Shown: positions 47,976 through 58,410 of the stretch, in pieces
Position numbering within the stretch: the stretch's first letter is position 1
How the letters are laid out: every line of letters starts with the position of its first letter
NCBI GenBank assembly: GCA_030765045.1
Contig: CM060969.1
Coordinates: 46,238,216-46,302,215, forward strand
Reading direction: 5' to 3'
DNA: 64,000 nucleotides
Source of the DNA: Tenodera sinensis
Lineage: Eukaryota; Arthropoda; Insecta; Mantodea; Mantidae
Position numbers and translations under genes: made by a program
The notes under the pieces: model-generated
What the model was told of the DNA's origin: nothing
Databases searched by the model: none
Seen by the model: the letters and a program-made list of their open reading frames with translations, nothing else

Positions 47976-48429
47976 TACATTAACGAAGACACTGGAAACG
48001 GAACGACGGAGAGATGGCAATGATGTAGGAGGGTGCTCAACTACTTGTCATCAGCGTCCTTATAAAACGTATCTTGGCAAAAGCCAGAAAAATTTCAATA
48101 TAAAATAGCAATACTAGTAAAAAAGCAAATATATAGATAAATATACCAAACAACGAGGCAAACGTCAGGATTAAAACAAATCACAAAACGGTCAAAAAGG
48201 TGCATTTCAATATTTAAAGTTTTAATTCCTCAAGCTCATGTTTACCTTTGCTAAAACTTCAAAACTCTTTGGATTGCTTGTTCGTCGTCCGCAGGGATCT
48301 CTGTAAGTCAACGACGAAGAGCATATCCCTACATATGAGAATGAGCCCAATTGAAATTACTCAAGACGAAGGAACTACATATCTCAATTTCAACAAATGC
48401 CTATATTCACTCAGTTCACGAAGGTTAAG
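47976..48429. other. Unassigned sequence
   Basis: No motif recognised. Confidence 0.3.
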
Positions 48430-48720
48430 CACGATGCAACTACGAGTCTGACGTCGTCCTCTTTGGTCTAAGTATAACATACTGATCTCGGTTTCCGAGG
48501 TCGCGAGTTCAAACCGGTTGAGGGCGATGTATTTCTTTCCCAAATGACCTAACTGTCGACGGGCCCTTAAACGCCAGGCGACGAGTCTGAGCTCAAGAAC
48601 GGTAAACGAGTAAAGGGTAGACAACCAAGGGGACAATCTATTGTGATTAACACTCCTCTCGAGGAAGGGATGAATTCCGGTAGCCACAGGAGCCTATAAG
48701 CCGCAAACCGACTGGTCATA
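48430..48720 (+). mobile_element. tRNA-derived SINE with LINE-like 3' tail motif
   Basis: The head has B box GAGGTCGCGAGTTCAAACC followed by GAGGGCGATGTATTTC, related to the S4 copies. It then carries AATGACCTAACTGTCGACGG with GCCCTTAAAC. The same tail type occurs at the 3' end of the minus-strand LINE at 51499-52030. The remainder to 48720 is GC-rich and may be a second SINE fragment. Confidence 0.5.
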
Positions 48721-49007
48721 GAGTTGTGCGGAAGTCCTTAACATTTCCTAGCATTTGCAACTCGTACCACCGCTAGAGCCAGCACAGAAGGCGAACACCA
48801 GTCGACCTGGCAGACCTCAAATATCCACAGGGAGTATCGTTTACATAGCGCATGCTCGGCGTCATCTGTCCGGCATCGTCATACAATTCTAGCCTAGCAG
48901 CACACCTGAAAGATGAGAAGCAAATGGAATGAAGGAGAAAATAATCGTGCTATTAGATTAAGAATGCAAACACCGAATGGATCCTAAGGGCGGTCGGAAC
49001 GTTGCCA
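48721..49007. other. Unassigned GC-richer sequence
   Basis: Nothing recognised; probably repeat-derived by composition. Confidence 0.25.
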
Positions 49008-49408
49008 CGACAGAGAAGAGAGCAGGGTCTCTACATTTTCCCAGTTAGAAGCGCCCTGTGGAGCCTGGTTCGGGTTTCTACTATTCCATGGGAGCCGGAA
49101 ACCGGTGGCTCGCCTTCCAGTCTGGGGAATGAGATTTCCCAGCTCCCTGCCGTGCTGCTGCCGCGACGCACGCTGACGCTTGGAACCCTGAAATAAACAT
49201 AATAGGATGAAAGGTGAAATGAAATCATTAACGGATCAAAATGGAGGGACAGGAAATTCGGAGAGTATGGAAATCCTTCCCAGCATTCGCCTGGCGACCC
49301 AGGGCAACCTCCGAAAACATCAACGAGACAGAAGGTCGGCCAGGGGATCGAACCAGCGACCTCCGAATGCGGGCCACAGACATTACTGCCTAAGCCATCC
49401 GGCTCGGT
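49008..49408 (-). mobile_element. tRNA-derived SINE (S2 type), minus strand
   Basis: Minus-strand order: GATGGCTTAGGCAGTAATG (A box), GCTGGTTCGATCCCCTGG (B box), GGTCGCCAGGCGAATGCTGG then GAAGG, CTCCGAATTTCCTGTCCC, and a GGGTTCCAAGCGTCAGCGTG tail. Same family as 28412 and 60965. Confidence 0.7.
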
Positions 49409-50708
49409 AAATTGAACCACAATCTCTCAGCAGGAGAATTGTGAAAGAAACCATTGCGCTACTTCGAAGCCCGTGAAATCAATGTTAATATATAACAAAT
49501 GCAGATACAGTTCGAGAATGAGAGAGGGGGATAATAATTTACCTTTCTCTTAGCTTGAAGCTTGTAGCAATTGTGTTGCTTGTGTTTTTATTATGTATGT
49601 CAACTATTTATTGTGATCTTTCTGGATCTACACTTGTTTTCCAGTTTGGGTTGTTCTGAATTCTTATGGCTACACATAAACGTGTGTGTATATGAAAATA
49701 GACAAATGCAGGCACTATAGAATTAGAATTCTTTGCTCTAGTAAACGCGAAGCATTTATATAACTACACAAATTCTACGGCTCAAAACAAAGCGAGAAAA
49801 TTTATAAAAATGCGAGGAGGTACGATAATGATGGACATACGTATAACATTTCTGAACCAAGCAAGAGCAATGAACATCTCTGCATGCTTACGAGTGACAC
49901 TCACCTCATTATGCATTATATAAACACAAAGCAAAGTCCAAATTGCACTATAATTTAAATCGAAATTAAGGCTATACCTGCAGCTATCAAAGTTTTAATC
50001 TGGTTGGCACATTTTGGTTGTTTCAGTAAGTAAACAATTACATTTGCATTTCTTGATTAATTGAAGTGAAGAACAAAACAGATGAGTATCGTATTGTTCT
50101 TTTCAAAACTTAAAATATAGTTTTGCTATTTTTAGAAAGTACAATTGATCTGTTTCACAACAGGTTTGATTCTTAAAACTCCTAACATTATTTTAAATTA
50201 ATTACAGTGTATCTTGATTTGCCGAACAGAAATGAAAACAAATAATCACTATAAATAAATATTTGAGAACATGACACTGAATCTTTATTTTTCGATATGA
50301 GGCTTCAACAAGAAGATCTTGATAAAAATAGGACGACGTATAGAGAAACGAAGGACGTCAGAAATGCAGGCACGTCTGTTTTTATTACCCACAGAGCCAC
50401 CGAAGTAGGGAACACAAGAACCAGCCATGTAAAGTTTTATAGTCAACCAGAGACACAGCCACGAAAAGAAAAACAGAAAGAAACCAGAAATGAAATTGTT
50501 TCCTTTGGCTTCCTCTTTCTAGTATGGTGTGTCTAGAAATGAAAGATAAGAAAATGTAGACGTTATTCTCCAGCTTTATAAGAATGTCGAAAACTCATCG
50601 CTCAATTAGATAAGAATGCTCCAACATAACCTTGAAATGCAGTGGATTGGCAAAACTTTGGTTAGCGTAAGAGTGCACTGTTTTATTTGTACTTACGCAA
50701 AGAGCATT
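49409..50708. other. AT-rich sequence, nothing recognised
   Basis: A 79-codon ORF at 50297-50536 has no domain. No repeat was supported. Confidence 0.3.
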
Positions 50709-51012
50709 GCACACAATCTTAATCCAAGAAACAAACGCAGAACATAAACAAAACATAAGCATCTCATTGTTTACAGTTAATCACAGCTTTACTGTACAAA
50801 GCAAATGTTGGAACGCACGCCCATTGCGATTAAAACAAAGAGTGCATGTGCCAACTCTATTCTGCCGTACTCTCGCAAAGACATCAGCCATTTCTCTGGT
50901 TTAAAGGTTTGTCGAAAAATTTTGAATAGTAAAGCTGTGATTAACTGAACAATGAGATGTTTGTGTTTTGTTTATGTGTTCTGTGTTTGTTTCTTGTATT
51001 TAGATTGTATGC
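50709..51012. repeat. 85-bp inverted repeat (foldback element or MITE)
   Basis: The left arm 50709-50795 and right arm 50927-51012 are inverted complements with only scattered mismatches. For example, AAGAAACAAACGCAGAACA pairs with TGTTCTGTGTTTGTTTCTT, and GTTAATCACAGCTTTACT with AGTAAAGCTGTGATTAAC. The spacer is about 130 bases. Transcribed RNA would form a long hairpin. No clear target duplication was identified at the edges and there is no ORF. Confidence 0.85.
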
Positions 51013-51433
51013 CTTACTAAGATAATTGCAGTCTTAATTTTCATTGCTGATTTTGTCATAAATACTTAAACTGGTTGGGAAGTAGTAATCTATGACATTA
51101 ACTCGTCTAGTGCTTAAACGAAGCACCGCAGCAAAAAAACTTTTCTTAACAAAAAGTGTTTAAAATAATGTTATCTATCAGCTCCCAGAGTTTGCCGGTG
51201 TAATTTTGGGACATCCTGTATACAATTACTTCAATTCATTATATTTTAAGTGAAAATTCATCTCACACAGAAATTAAAAGATTTTACAATTACTTTAAAT
51301 TGAAAAATATTGGAGAGCAGGAGGATTAATGACTTCATTGTCAGAGGTCCAGCATTAGCTAACAACAACAATTACTTTAAGATTTCAAATGCAGTTTAGC
51401 ACTTCTAAGGAACAGCAGAACTTTCATAAACTT
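51013..51433. other. Unassigned sequence with an orphan transposon-like end
   Basis: TTTTGGGACATCCTGTATA at 51204-51222 resembles the right end of a Tc1/mariner-type element; no left partner was seen. Confidence 0.3.
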
Positions 51434-51498
51434 TGAGTGAGTGAGTGAGTGAGTGAGTGAGTGAGTGAGTGAGTGAGTGAGTGAGTGAGTGAGTGAGT
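51434..51498. repeat. (GAGT)n microsatellite
   Basis: About sixteen perfect GAGT units. On the minus strand they directly follow the LINE 3' end, so they may have grown from the LINE tail. Confidence 0.95.
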
Positions 51499-52030
51499 GT
51501 ATCGAGTTTAAGGGCCCGTCAGCAAATTGGTCATTAGGGCTCCGAGTCCAAAAGTAAAATCACGGAAGGTCAAGTGTTAAAACATCACTCATAAAAAACT
51601 AAAAACCGAAATTTAAAATAGATAAAAGCAGTTTTAAACTTTGAATGGGATGCTCAGCACTATAGGCAGATCTACAGTGATACTGTAGTAATACATGGTT
51701 TGCAGTCTGTGAAAATATGTTTATTTGTAAGATGAGCCTTGCAGAGTCCTCAGTGAGGTTGGTGGTGTTCTCTGATGTACGAGTGGGTTTGTTCAGTGTG
51801 TCTTCTTATAATTAGGTGTTCTTTCCTTTTCAGGGAGAGTATGGGACTAGGACTGCTGATGTCATCTTTCCGTATCATGTGTAATTTGTCAGTAGTTTTT
51901 GGTTCCACTTTACTCTAAGCTGCCCGAAAATTTAATGTGTGACGTCACGATAAGGTAATTCAGTGGCTTGTTCAGCAGCTTTGTCTGCTTTTTTGCTTTT
52001 TTTAGCTGTAACTTTGGACTACATTAGTTC
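51499..52030 (-). mobile_element. LINE 3' end with RNase H tail region, decayed, minus strand
   Basis: On the minus strand, broken frames give SKKADKAAEQATELPYRDV (end of an RNase H domain), FGQLRVKWNQKLLTNYT, LTEDSARLIYK, and in another frame KAHLTNKHIFTDCK, a zinc-ligand-like motif. Many stops are present. Its 3' end AATGACCAATTTGCTGACGG then GCCCTTAAAC resembles a LINE tail and is followed by the tetranucleotide repeat. Confidence 0.5.
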
Positions 52031-52440
52031 CCATGAGAACACTAAAGTTTAAATAAAGATCTGGAGTTCGGGCTTAAGCTATTTCTTATATCCTTTAACT
52101 AAAGACTATCAGCATTTTACGATTTGTGCAGCAATGATTCTCTTAGTGCTATGATGTTGATGTGTTAGCGCAAAGTGTTTTAGATTGCAACGAACTTCAT
52201 GCTGCAGTAATTTAAAGGGTTTAGCACATATCCTATTTAAATTATATTGCTTGACTACACACCGAAGTTCAGATTAATATGAAATTAATGTTATATGATA
52301 AACTACAAGTCTTCAAATAAATATACCTAACATTCGCAAAATGAAACTGTCCGGCAATGTTTACAGTGTTAACCAGTGAAATTACAATAAGACGTTTGTC
52401 TTAAAATAAACCACCACATAAACACAAAGGAGAGTGCTGG
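52031..52440. other. Unassigned sequence
   Basis: AT-rich flank of the R1-like LINE insertion; nothing recognised. Confidence 0.3.
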
Positions 52441-55051
52441 TGTTCTCATGACCGCTTGTTAAACTCTTTAGGCAAAATATTTGAACAATTAATCTATAAA
52501 AGGATGATGGAATTTAGAATAATGATAGGGATGAATATGAAACAATTTGGATTCAGGAAAGGATATTCAACTGAGGATGCTATTTTAAAAGTACAAGATA
52601 TTGTGTTAAAAAGCTCAAAAAATTATGTAATTGGAATATCTGTGGATATATCTGGTGCTTTTGATAATTTATGGTGGCCGTATTTTTTTGGCATCTTAAG
52701 AGAGAAGGAATATCCAGGTACCATATATAATTTATTAAAAGATTATTGTCTAAATAGAGAAGCATACATTGGAGGCTCAAATTACGACATTAGGAAACAA
52801 ATTACTAAAGGCTGTCCTCAGGGTTCTATTTTGGGGCCCCTTTTTTGGGATATTTTGTCAGAAAGTCTCTTGGAACAATTGGAAAATGATGGAAATGTTT
52901 TAGATATAATTGCGTATGCTGATGATATTGTGATAATGGTGGATGGGCAAAGCAGAAGGGAATTGGAAATTAAAGCGAAGGAAGTTACTGCAAAATTATC
53001 AAATTGGTGTGAAATAACCAAATTAAAAATTGCACCAAATAAATCAAACTATTTTCTCTTAAAAGGAAACTTAAAAAGGGATCCAACAATAAAAATTAAT
53101 AATCAAAATATTCGAAGAGTAAAAGAAGTTAGATATTTGGGGATAATGTTGGATGAAAAATTTAATTTCAGAAAACATACAGATTATATTAGGCAGAAAT
53201 CTGAGAAAATAATGTTAAAATTGGCAAGAATTACTAAATTAAATTTTGTACTTCCCTTACAGACCATACAAATTTATCACAATACAATCTTTGACTCAAT
53301 TATTACTTATGCTGCAGCAGTTTGGGCGGAAAGAATGGATAATGTGCAAATTAAAAGGCTGCTAAGAAGAACCCAAAGAAAGATCTTATTAAGGCTAACA
53401 GGAGCAGTAAATACAACACCCACAATGGCACTGTTAGTATCTACAGCAATATGGCCCATTGATCTATTGGTAAAATTAAAGGGAGCAAAATTCTGGCTAA
53501 AGAAAGGAAATTTAGAAAAGGTTTATAAAATTAGTGGTGTAAGAACAGATAAAATTTGGGAAGTAAAAAATGCTTTGAAAAATAAATGGCAAAATGAATG
53601 GTCGGAATGTGCTGCAGGTAGAAGAGTTTATGGATTTTTCCAGAATATTAGAGAAAGATTAAAATTAAATTTCATTCAACCAACAAAAGGATTCATTCAT
53701 TATATAACTGGACATGGACCATATAAAACATATTGGAAAAAAATTAAAAAAACGAATTCTGATATATGTAATATCTGTCAAGTACAAGATAACCCGGAGC
53801 ATGCAATCTTTGAATGTGAAAGGTATGAAACTATGAATGTAGAAGAAAGGCATCAATTAGGAGGATATTATATAAATGATATAATTAGAAATCCAAATTT
53901 AATTGAAAAATTATAGTTTTTAACCAATTATGTTAGTAAAAAAGCTTGGGAAACTGAAAACATCGAGGTAGAATGGATTGAAAATGAACAAATTGAAATA
54001 GATGAGATAAGAAGATCTTCTAGATTACGAGACAGGCAGAGAAGAGGAAATGTAGCAATAGAAGGCATCGAAGAAGAAGGAGGAGTAGGCCAACAAGAGA
54101 ACAGATAGAAATTGAATAATAAATAGAGAGAAATGATTTAAATCAAGTAAATAGAAGAAGATATTTTGTAGTCTTAATGGGTAGGCAAGAATGGGCAGAA
54201 AGAAGAAGGATAAGATCAAGAAGAAGAAAGGGAGAAGCATATGCCGACTATAGTAGGAGACTGCAAGAGGAATGAGGCGGAAGTAATGTGTGAGAGAAGT
54301 TTGCTGTTGCAGGAGAAGGAGGAGTCCAGCCAGGGGAAGATGGAGGCCGTTGCTAGGCAACTGAGCAGCGGGCGGGTTGCAGAGAATAAAAAGTAAATTT
54401 GTATTGTGTATAGTGTAATAAAATTTCATAAAAGTTAACTATTTGGATATGTATTCATAAGAAATGTATGTTTTTAGAAAGAGGTGAAAATCTAGATTAT
54501 TGAAAAGATTAATTATCTAAATCTATCTTTAGGTGACATTTTATTTTTCTTTAAAGTTAGTATAATTATATTCCGAAAGTAGATAAATATGTTTATATAA
54601 ATTTTAGTTCATATTTAAATAAACTTATTTATACAAATATAAATATAATTTTAATATATAGTGCTGGTTACCAGTATGGTATTTTGTATAGAAGATAGCT
54701 GGAAGTTTTTTTAACCAGTTGTCCAGTCGCTGGAAACCAGTGGCATAGATTTAGGTTTATTTAAATTAATGTTTTCTTTTTTAGAATAGTGTAGATGTCT
54801 TAGTTATTTTCTTGTTAGTAGAATTAGATTTGCTGGAAACCAGTAACTTTAGGTAGTTTTTATGTTTTTGTTGTAGTTTTCTTTTGTTTTGTAGTTAGAA
54901 ATTCTGAAACATAAATTATATAATGATGATTGTATATAAATATTTTGGTTAAATAAATAGAAAATTTGAATAAATGCCCCGGTATAGTTGTCAAGGTGCC
55001 GGGGTATAATATTCAGATTTTATTTTATTTTTATTTTTGTTCTCATGACCG
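52441..55051 (+). mobile_element. R1-like LINE, 5' truncated, 14-bp target duplication
   Basis: The insert is 52455-55037 (2583 bp). TGTTCTCATGACCG occurs exactly at 52441-52454 and 55038-55051. The 5' end breaks inside the reverse transcriptase gene, so the endonuclease and ORF1 are missing. The 3' untranslated region is over 900 bases and ends, not in poly(A), but in an ATTTT-rich tail (about 55016-55037). A strong hairpin (CCCCGG 54977-54982 with CCGGGG 54999-55004) lies just before the tail. Three CTGG..CCAG stem-like motifs occur at 54663-54845. The coding part has a single in-frame stop, so this is one of the younger insertions here. Confidence 0.9.
52456..54108 (+). pseudogene. R1-clade-like reverse transcriptase, truncated, one in-frame TAG
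   Basis: The main frame (52456-53916, 486 codons) carries RT blocks in order: LGKIFEQLIYKRM (residues 5-17), FGFRKGYSTEDA (31-42), VDISGAFDNLWW (63-74, catalytic Asp), GCPQGSILGPLF (119-130), YADD (154-157), then the thumb. The C terminus has HYITGHGPYKTYW (415-427) and a zinc-knuckle-like C438-x2-C441-x7-H449-x4-C454. TGHG plus CCHC after the thumb is typical of R1-type LINEs. After the TAG at 53914-53916 the same frame stays open for 63 more codons to TAG at 54106-54108, including FLTNYVSKKAWETE. The first stop is therefore probably a late mutation or, less likely, a readthrough codon. The TTG at the first position is only the truncation edge, not a start. Confidence 0.85.
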
Positions 55052-55254
55052 ACACACCAAACGTCATGACTCCGTCTTTAACCAGAATGACTGGTACCCA
55101 TACCTCTACCATAGACGGTGACACTAGTAATACATGAAATGAAATGATGATAGTTTGGGAAAGGACATTTGGAAAGCAAACGTTGTGTGCCGAAGTTTAG
55201 GATACCTTCCTGGTATTTGTCAGTTGTGAAAACTCAGTCGTACTCTGTGATCTA
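55052..55254. other. Unassigned sequence between LINE and SINE
   Basis: Nothing recognised. Confidence 0.3.
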
Positions 55255-55570
55255 TGAGTAACATGCTAGCCCCTAGTTTCCCAGTCGAGGGTTCATACCT
55301 GGCGAATGTTGGATTTTTTCAGCGTCAAGTTCCTCAGAATGGGAAGTAAAACGGTGGTCCCGTCTCAAGGTTTATGGCGCGCAAAAGAACCTCAAGCCTG
55401 ACAATGAAGTCTGAGAAAAATGAAGCAGTCTTTCACGCGCAATAGCAAATGGGACACTAAGAACAATGATGGTTAAAGAGCGTTCAATTCCTGGAAAAAT
55501 CCTGCCTGGGAAAGGGTCTCAATAGGAATTGAACCACAGCCTTCCCTTCACGAACCCGTGCGTTAAGTAC
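55255..55570 (+). mobile_element. SINE (S4 type), uninterrupted copy
   Basis: B-box region GTCGAGGGTTCATACCTGG, then TTGGATTTTTTCAGCG, GGGAAGTAAAACGGTGGTC and GAAGCAGTCTTTCACGCGC. The CTTTCACG at 55430-55437 is where hAT-1 inserted in the sister copy. The right part has a minus-strand B-box-like AATTGAACCACAGCC near 55530, so the end may belong to a second, inverted SINE. Confidence 0.6.
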
Positions 55571-56449
55571 CTCAGCTTCCTTGTTCGTCAAATTAGTCAT
55601 ATGAAACATGAGAGTTGAAGGTGTGAAAATATAATTTAAGCAGAAAATAACTCGACGTACTGGCAAGATGTTACCATAAGTAACGAAATACAGCGAAATA
55701 CTCTCTCTTGGCTTCAAATATTCCTGACTATTTCCACATCATTCCACATATTTGATAGAGCTATCGTATACCGCAACTAGCATTATCTTTTCACAGGTTG
55801 GGTGTTATCTGGTCTCTCCTATATTCCACGGTTCATTTACGACAAGACTGTAATTCGATGCAAGCGTTACCCTCAGAAATGATTCTGAGAATTTCAGAGA
55901 CTGATATAAAGTCTTACTGTTACCTCATTCTCAGAAAGTTCATCGAGTCTCTATCACTTCAAAGAAGTGTTCGTATTGCAATTATAGAAATCTAATTTAC
56001 TGATAAAGATACGAATCAACTGTAATTTATTGATATAATGTACATAAAGCCTAGAAAAGGAAGCCAAAAATTCCTTCCGATTGCAAAGGACTTCGTTTGT
56101 ATCAAAAGACAAGCAATTCTGTGAAGTTAGTGTTAGTTGCGTTATTCGCTTTTACGTTTTTCGCAGATCTACGTTAAATTTTTAGACATAGAACTTTTTC
56201 CATTAATATTTAGTTCAATTATATGTCACGTTGGCATAGCAGAGCTATTTAACACTCAACGCCATGCGATGGGGAATGCTGGAAGCATTTATTAGTTTTA
56301 TGACTATGGTTGTTTTCACCTTGTTAAGCAGTTTGGTAGTGTGTTTTGTGCCACTTGTTATAAGTGGCTATATTTCACGAATGTAATGTAAAAAAGAAAG
56401 AGATAAAAGGTAATGGAACTGCTTGTGATATTTTGTTGCACTAGTATCA
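55571..56449. other. Unassigned sequence
   Basis: No motif recognised. Confidence 0.3.
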
Positions 56450-56720
56450 AGAGTGAGTTTCGGAAGCCACGATAGAAGAGACGATGAAACAATTGTTGGC
56501 CAAGATGGGCATTGTAAGAAATCAAAGAAAACAAATGAAGAGATCTAAAGATGAAATTAAAACAGAAACGAAGGGCTTTAAAGATGAAATGGAAACAAAT
56601 GAAGGGCGTTAAAGATGAATTGAAGGTTGAGGTGTCCAAGATAAAGACAGAGCTATCAGTGAAGATTGAGGAGCAGCTGGCCGTCGGAAAGATGGACTTT
56701 GGCTAACATGTTAACGCCCT
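56450..56720 (+). pseudogene. Possible retroelement gag-like coiled coil, decayed
   Basis: Plus-strand frames read MKQLLAKMGIVRNQRKQM, then KRSKDEIKTETKGFKDEM with repeated KDE/MKT-like heptads, frame shifts and stops. Lys/Glu/Met repeats of this form occur at the N terminus of some LTR-retrotransposon gag proteins. No protease, RT or LTR was found nearby, so this is a weak call. Confidence 0.3.
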
Positions 56721-56899
56721 AGAAGAGAGGACAGATATCAGCAGCAATGAACCGCACGCCAGGGTGAACAAATGGAGGGTGAAAATGATAAGAACTTAAA
56801 GATCAAGACACCAGACGCGACACAACAACTGCGCGTCAAGTACGACAGCGCGTCGATCCTTGAAGTTTTTCACAGATAATTCGTCACCGTCACCACCCA

Positions 56900-57170
56900 C
56901 AGCCGAGCTCATCAACTCCTTCCTTGTTATGCTCCATGGAAGCAGTTCGAGGGCGGCCGCTTCGAAGTGAATAGTCGATCTTTGAACCCATTACTTAATA
57001 GTGGTCTCCATAGGCACGTTGAAGTGCGAGATGAATTTCAGCAGCAGATTTTTCCTTTAACATGAATTCAATGACAGCACGCTATCGAAACGACACATTG
57101 ATAACCGCCATTTTGGAAATACATCACCATTTGGCTACATGTGTGTAAATAAACTTACACGTGGTTTTTA
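56900..57170 (-). mobile_element. mariner transposase N-terminal fragment, minus strand
   Basis: Minus-strand frames give EKSAAEIHLALQRAYGDHY (first helix-turn-helix) and, after a deletion, SLRSGRPRTASMEHN, the linker of mariner DNA-binding domains. The second helix-turn-helix and catalytic domain are missing. A possible outer end lies near 57165-57225. Confidence 0.6.
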
Positions 57171-57249
57171 CATGATTTTTAATTGTGGCAACTACTTTTT
57201 ATTGAGAGACACAGCATACATACAACGTTTTAAGTTTTACAGGCCTTCG

Positions 57250-57645
57250 ATTTAATCACCAGCGTTGTGCGTTCCCAGCGATTTGGAACCGGTTGAATGC
57301 TGTTGACACTGCCTAATCTGAATGTTGTGAAGGGAGCGGTAGGTTGCTTGGAGAATGTCGTCAACCGATTTTCGGTCAAATCGTATGGGACCCACCTTGA
57401 GGCGACTTTCACCATTCTCAGCCGCTTCTTCAGGAATTTGAGCACAGTCGAAGATGGCAAGCTGCATCGTTGGCCAATTCATGAATCGTGGCGTTCCGAT
57501 CCCCTAGCACTAACGCGTTCATGTTCTGCATATCTTCTTCCCCTACTGCAGAAGGACCAGGGCGAGGCATTTCTGTCATATTTTGACATCCTTCTTTGAA
57601 GGCTTTAACCCTCTTATCCATTGTGCGGTAGGATATTCGCATTCA
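57250..57645 (-). mobile_element. Second mariner transposase N-terminal fragment, minus strand
   Basis: The frame at 57642-57430 reads RTMDKRVKAFKEGCQNM, RPGPSAVGEEDM and NALVLGDRNATIHELAND. After a frame shift it continues LRMVKVASRWVPYDLTENR. This is the second helix-turn-helix and linker of a mariner transposase. It comes from a different part and probably a different copy than the fragment at 56900-57170. Confidence 0.65.
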
Positions 57646-58299
57646 ATTTTCAACCAGCTCATCTGATGTTACTTCGCAACCATTGTGGCTGTACGCTACA
57701 AGCGATTGTTGAAAACTGCCTTGTTGCTATTGTTGCTGTATACGTGCATGGAGTGCGAGAATCAGTTAATTTGCTCTGAAGGAGGGTGGGCATCTAACCT
57801 ACCTCTGGTAGGTATAAATTATATTATCTGGCTCAGTTTCACGGCATTGTTACATTGTCCCCGCTATTAAAAAATTAACCCATGTGTGTGTTTTATGTAC
57901 AGGATGGAAGATGCTGCTTCGGACATACGTTAACCAGAGATTCTATAGGATGAGCGTAGTAAATATGTCCAGTAATTATTGCAATAAGGAACCGTTTCGT
58001 TAGTCGGTGTCAAATGTCAAATAAGTGGAGCCATCTAGATTCTTGACGAATGGGTATAAATGGTTTATTATTTCACTGTCGTGCAAAAATTATGTGCATA
58101 ATGCTGCAATGCATTTCTACCTTAATTCAAATGAATTTAGTCACAATGTTAACGTGGCATTGCCAAATCTCTCTTAGAAATTAAACTTTGCATGACTGAT
58201 TAGTTCATTTCGGACGATGAATGCAAAGGGTGAAATAATGCTCAAGCGAGCCGAGGGTCCAAACAGCTTCAAGTTACCCAACATTCATCTTCCAGTATA
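57646..58299. other. Unassigned sequence
   Basis: No motif recognised. Confidence 0.3.
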
Positions 58300-58410
58300 A
58301 GGAAAAACCGAAGAAAACGGCTTATCCAGGTAGCTCACCCTAACCAAGATTCGAATTCGGACCTCTAGAATGTGAGACAGACACGCTACTCCCACACCTA
58401 TATAGCGTGT
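58300..58410 (-). mobile_element. tRNA-like SINE head, minus strand
   Basis: The plus strand shows CCAAGATTCGAATTCGGACC (inverted B box) and an inverted A-box-like stretch near GCTACTCCCACACC. Single partial copy. Confidence 0.4.

Noticed and set aside
47725..48108. 127-codon plus-strand ORF
   Set aside because: It spans the right ends of hAT-2, hAT-1 and SINE sequence, so it is a chance frame across insertion junctions.
51434..51498. Regular short repeats considered as a CRISPR-like array
   Set aside because: There are no unique spacers; this and the other periodic tracts are simple microsatellites.
54025..54429. 134-codon minus-strand ORF
   Set aside because: It lies antisense to the 3' end of the R1-like LINE and has no domain; it is a shadow of purine-rich LINE sequence.
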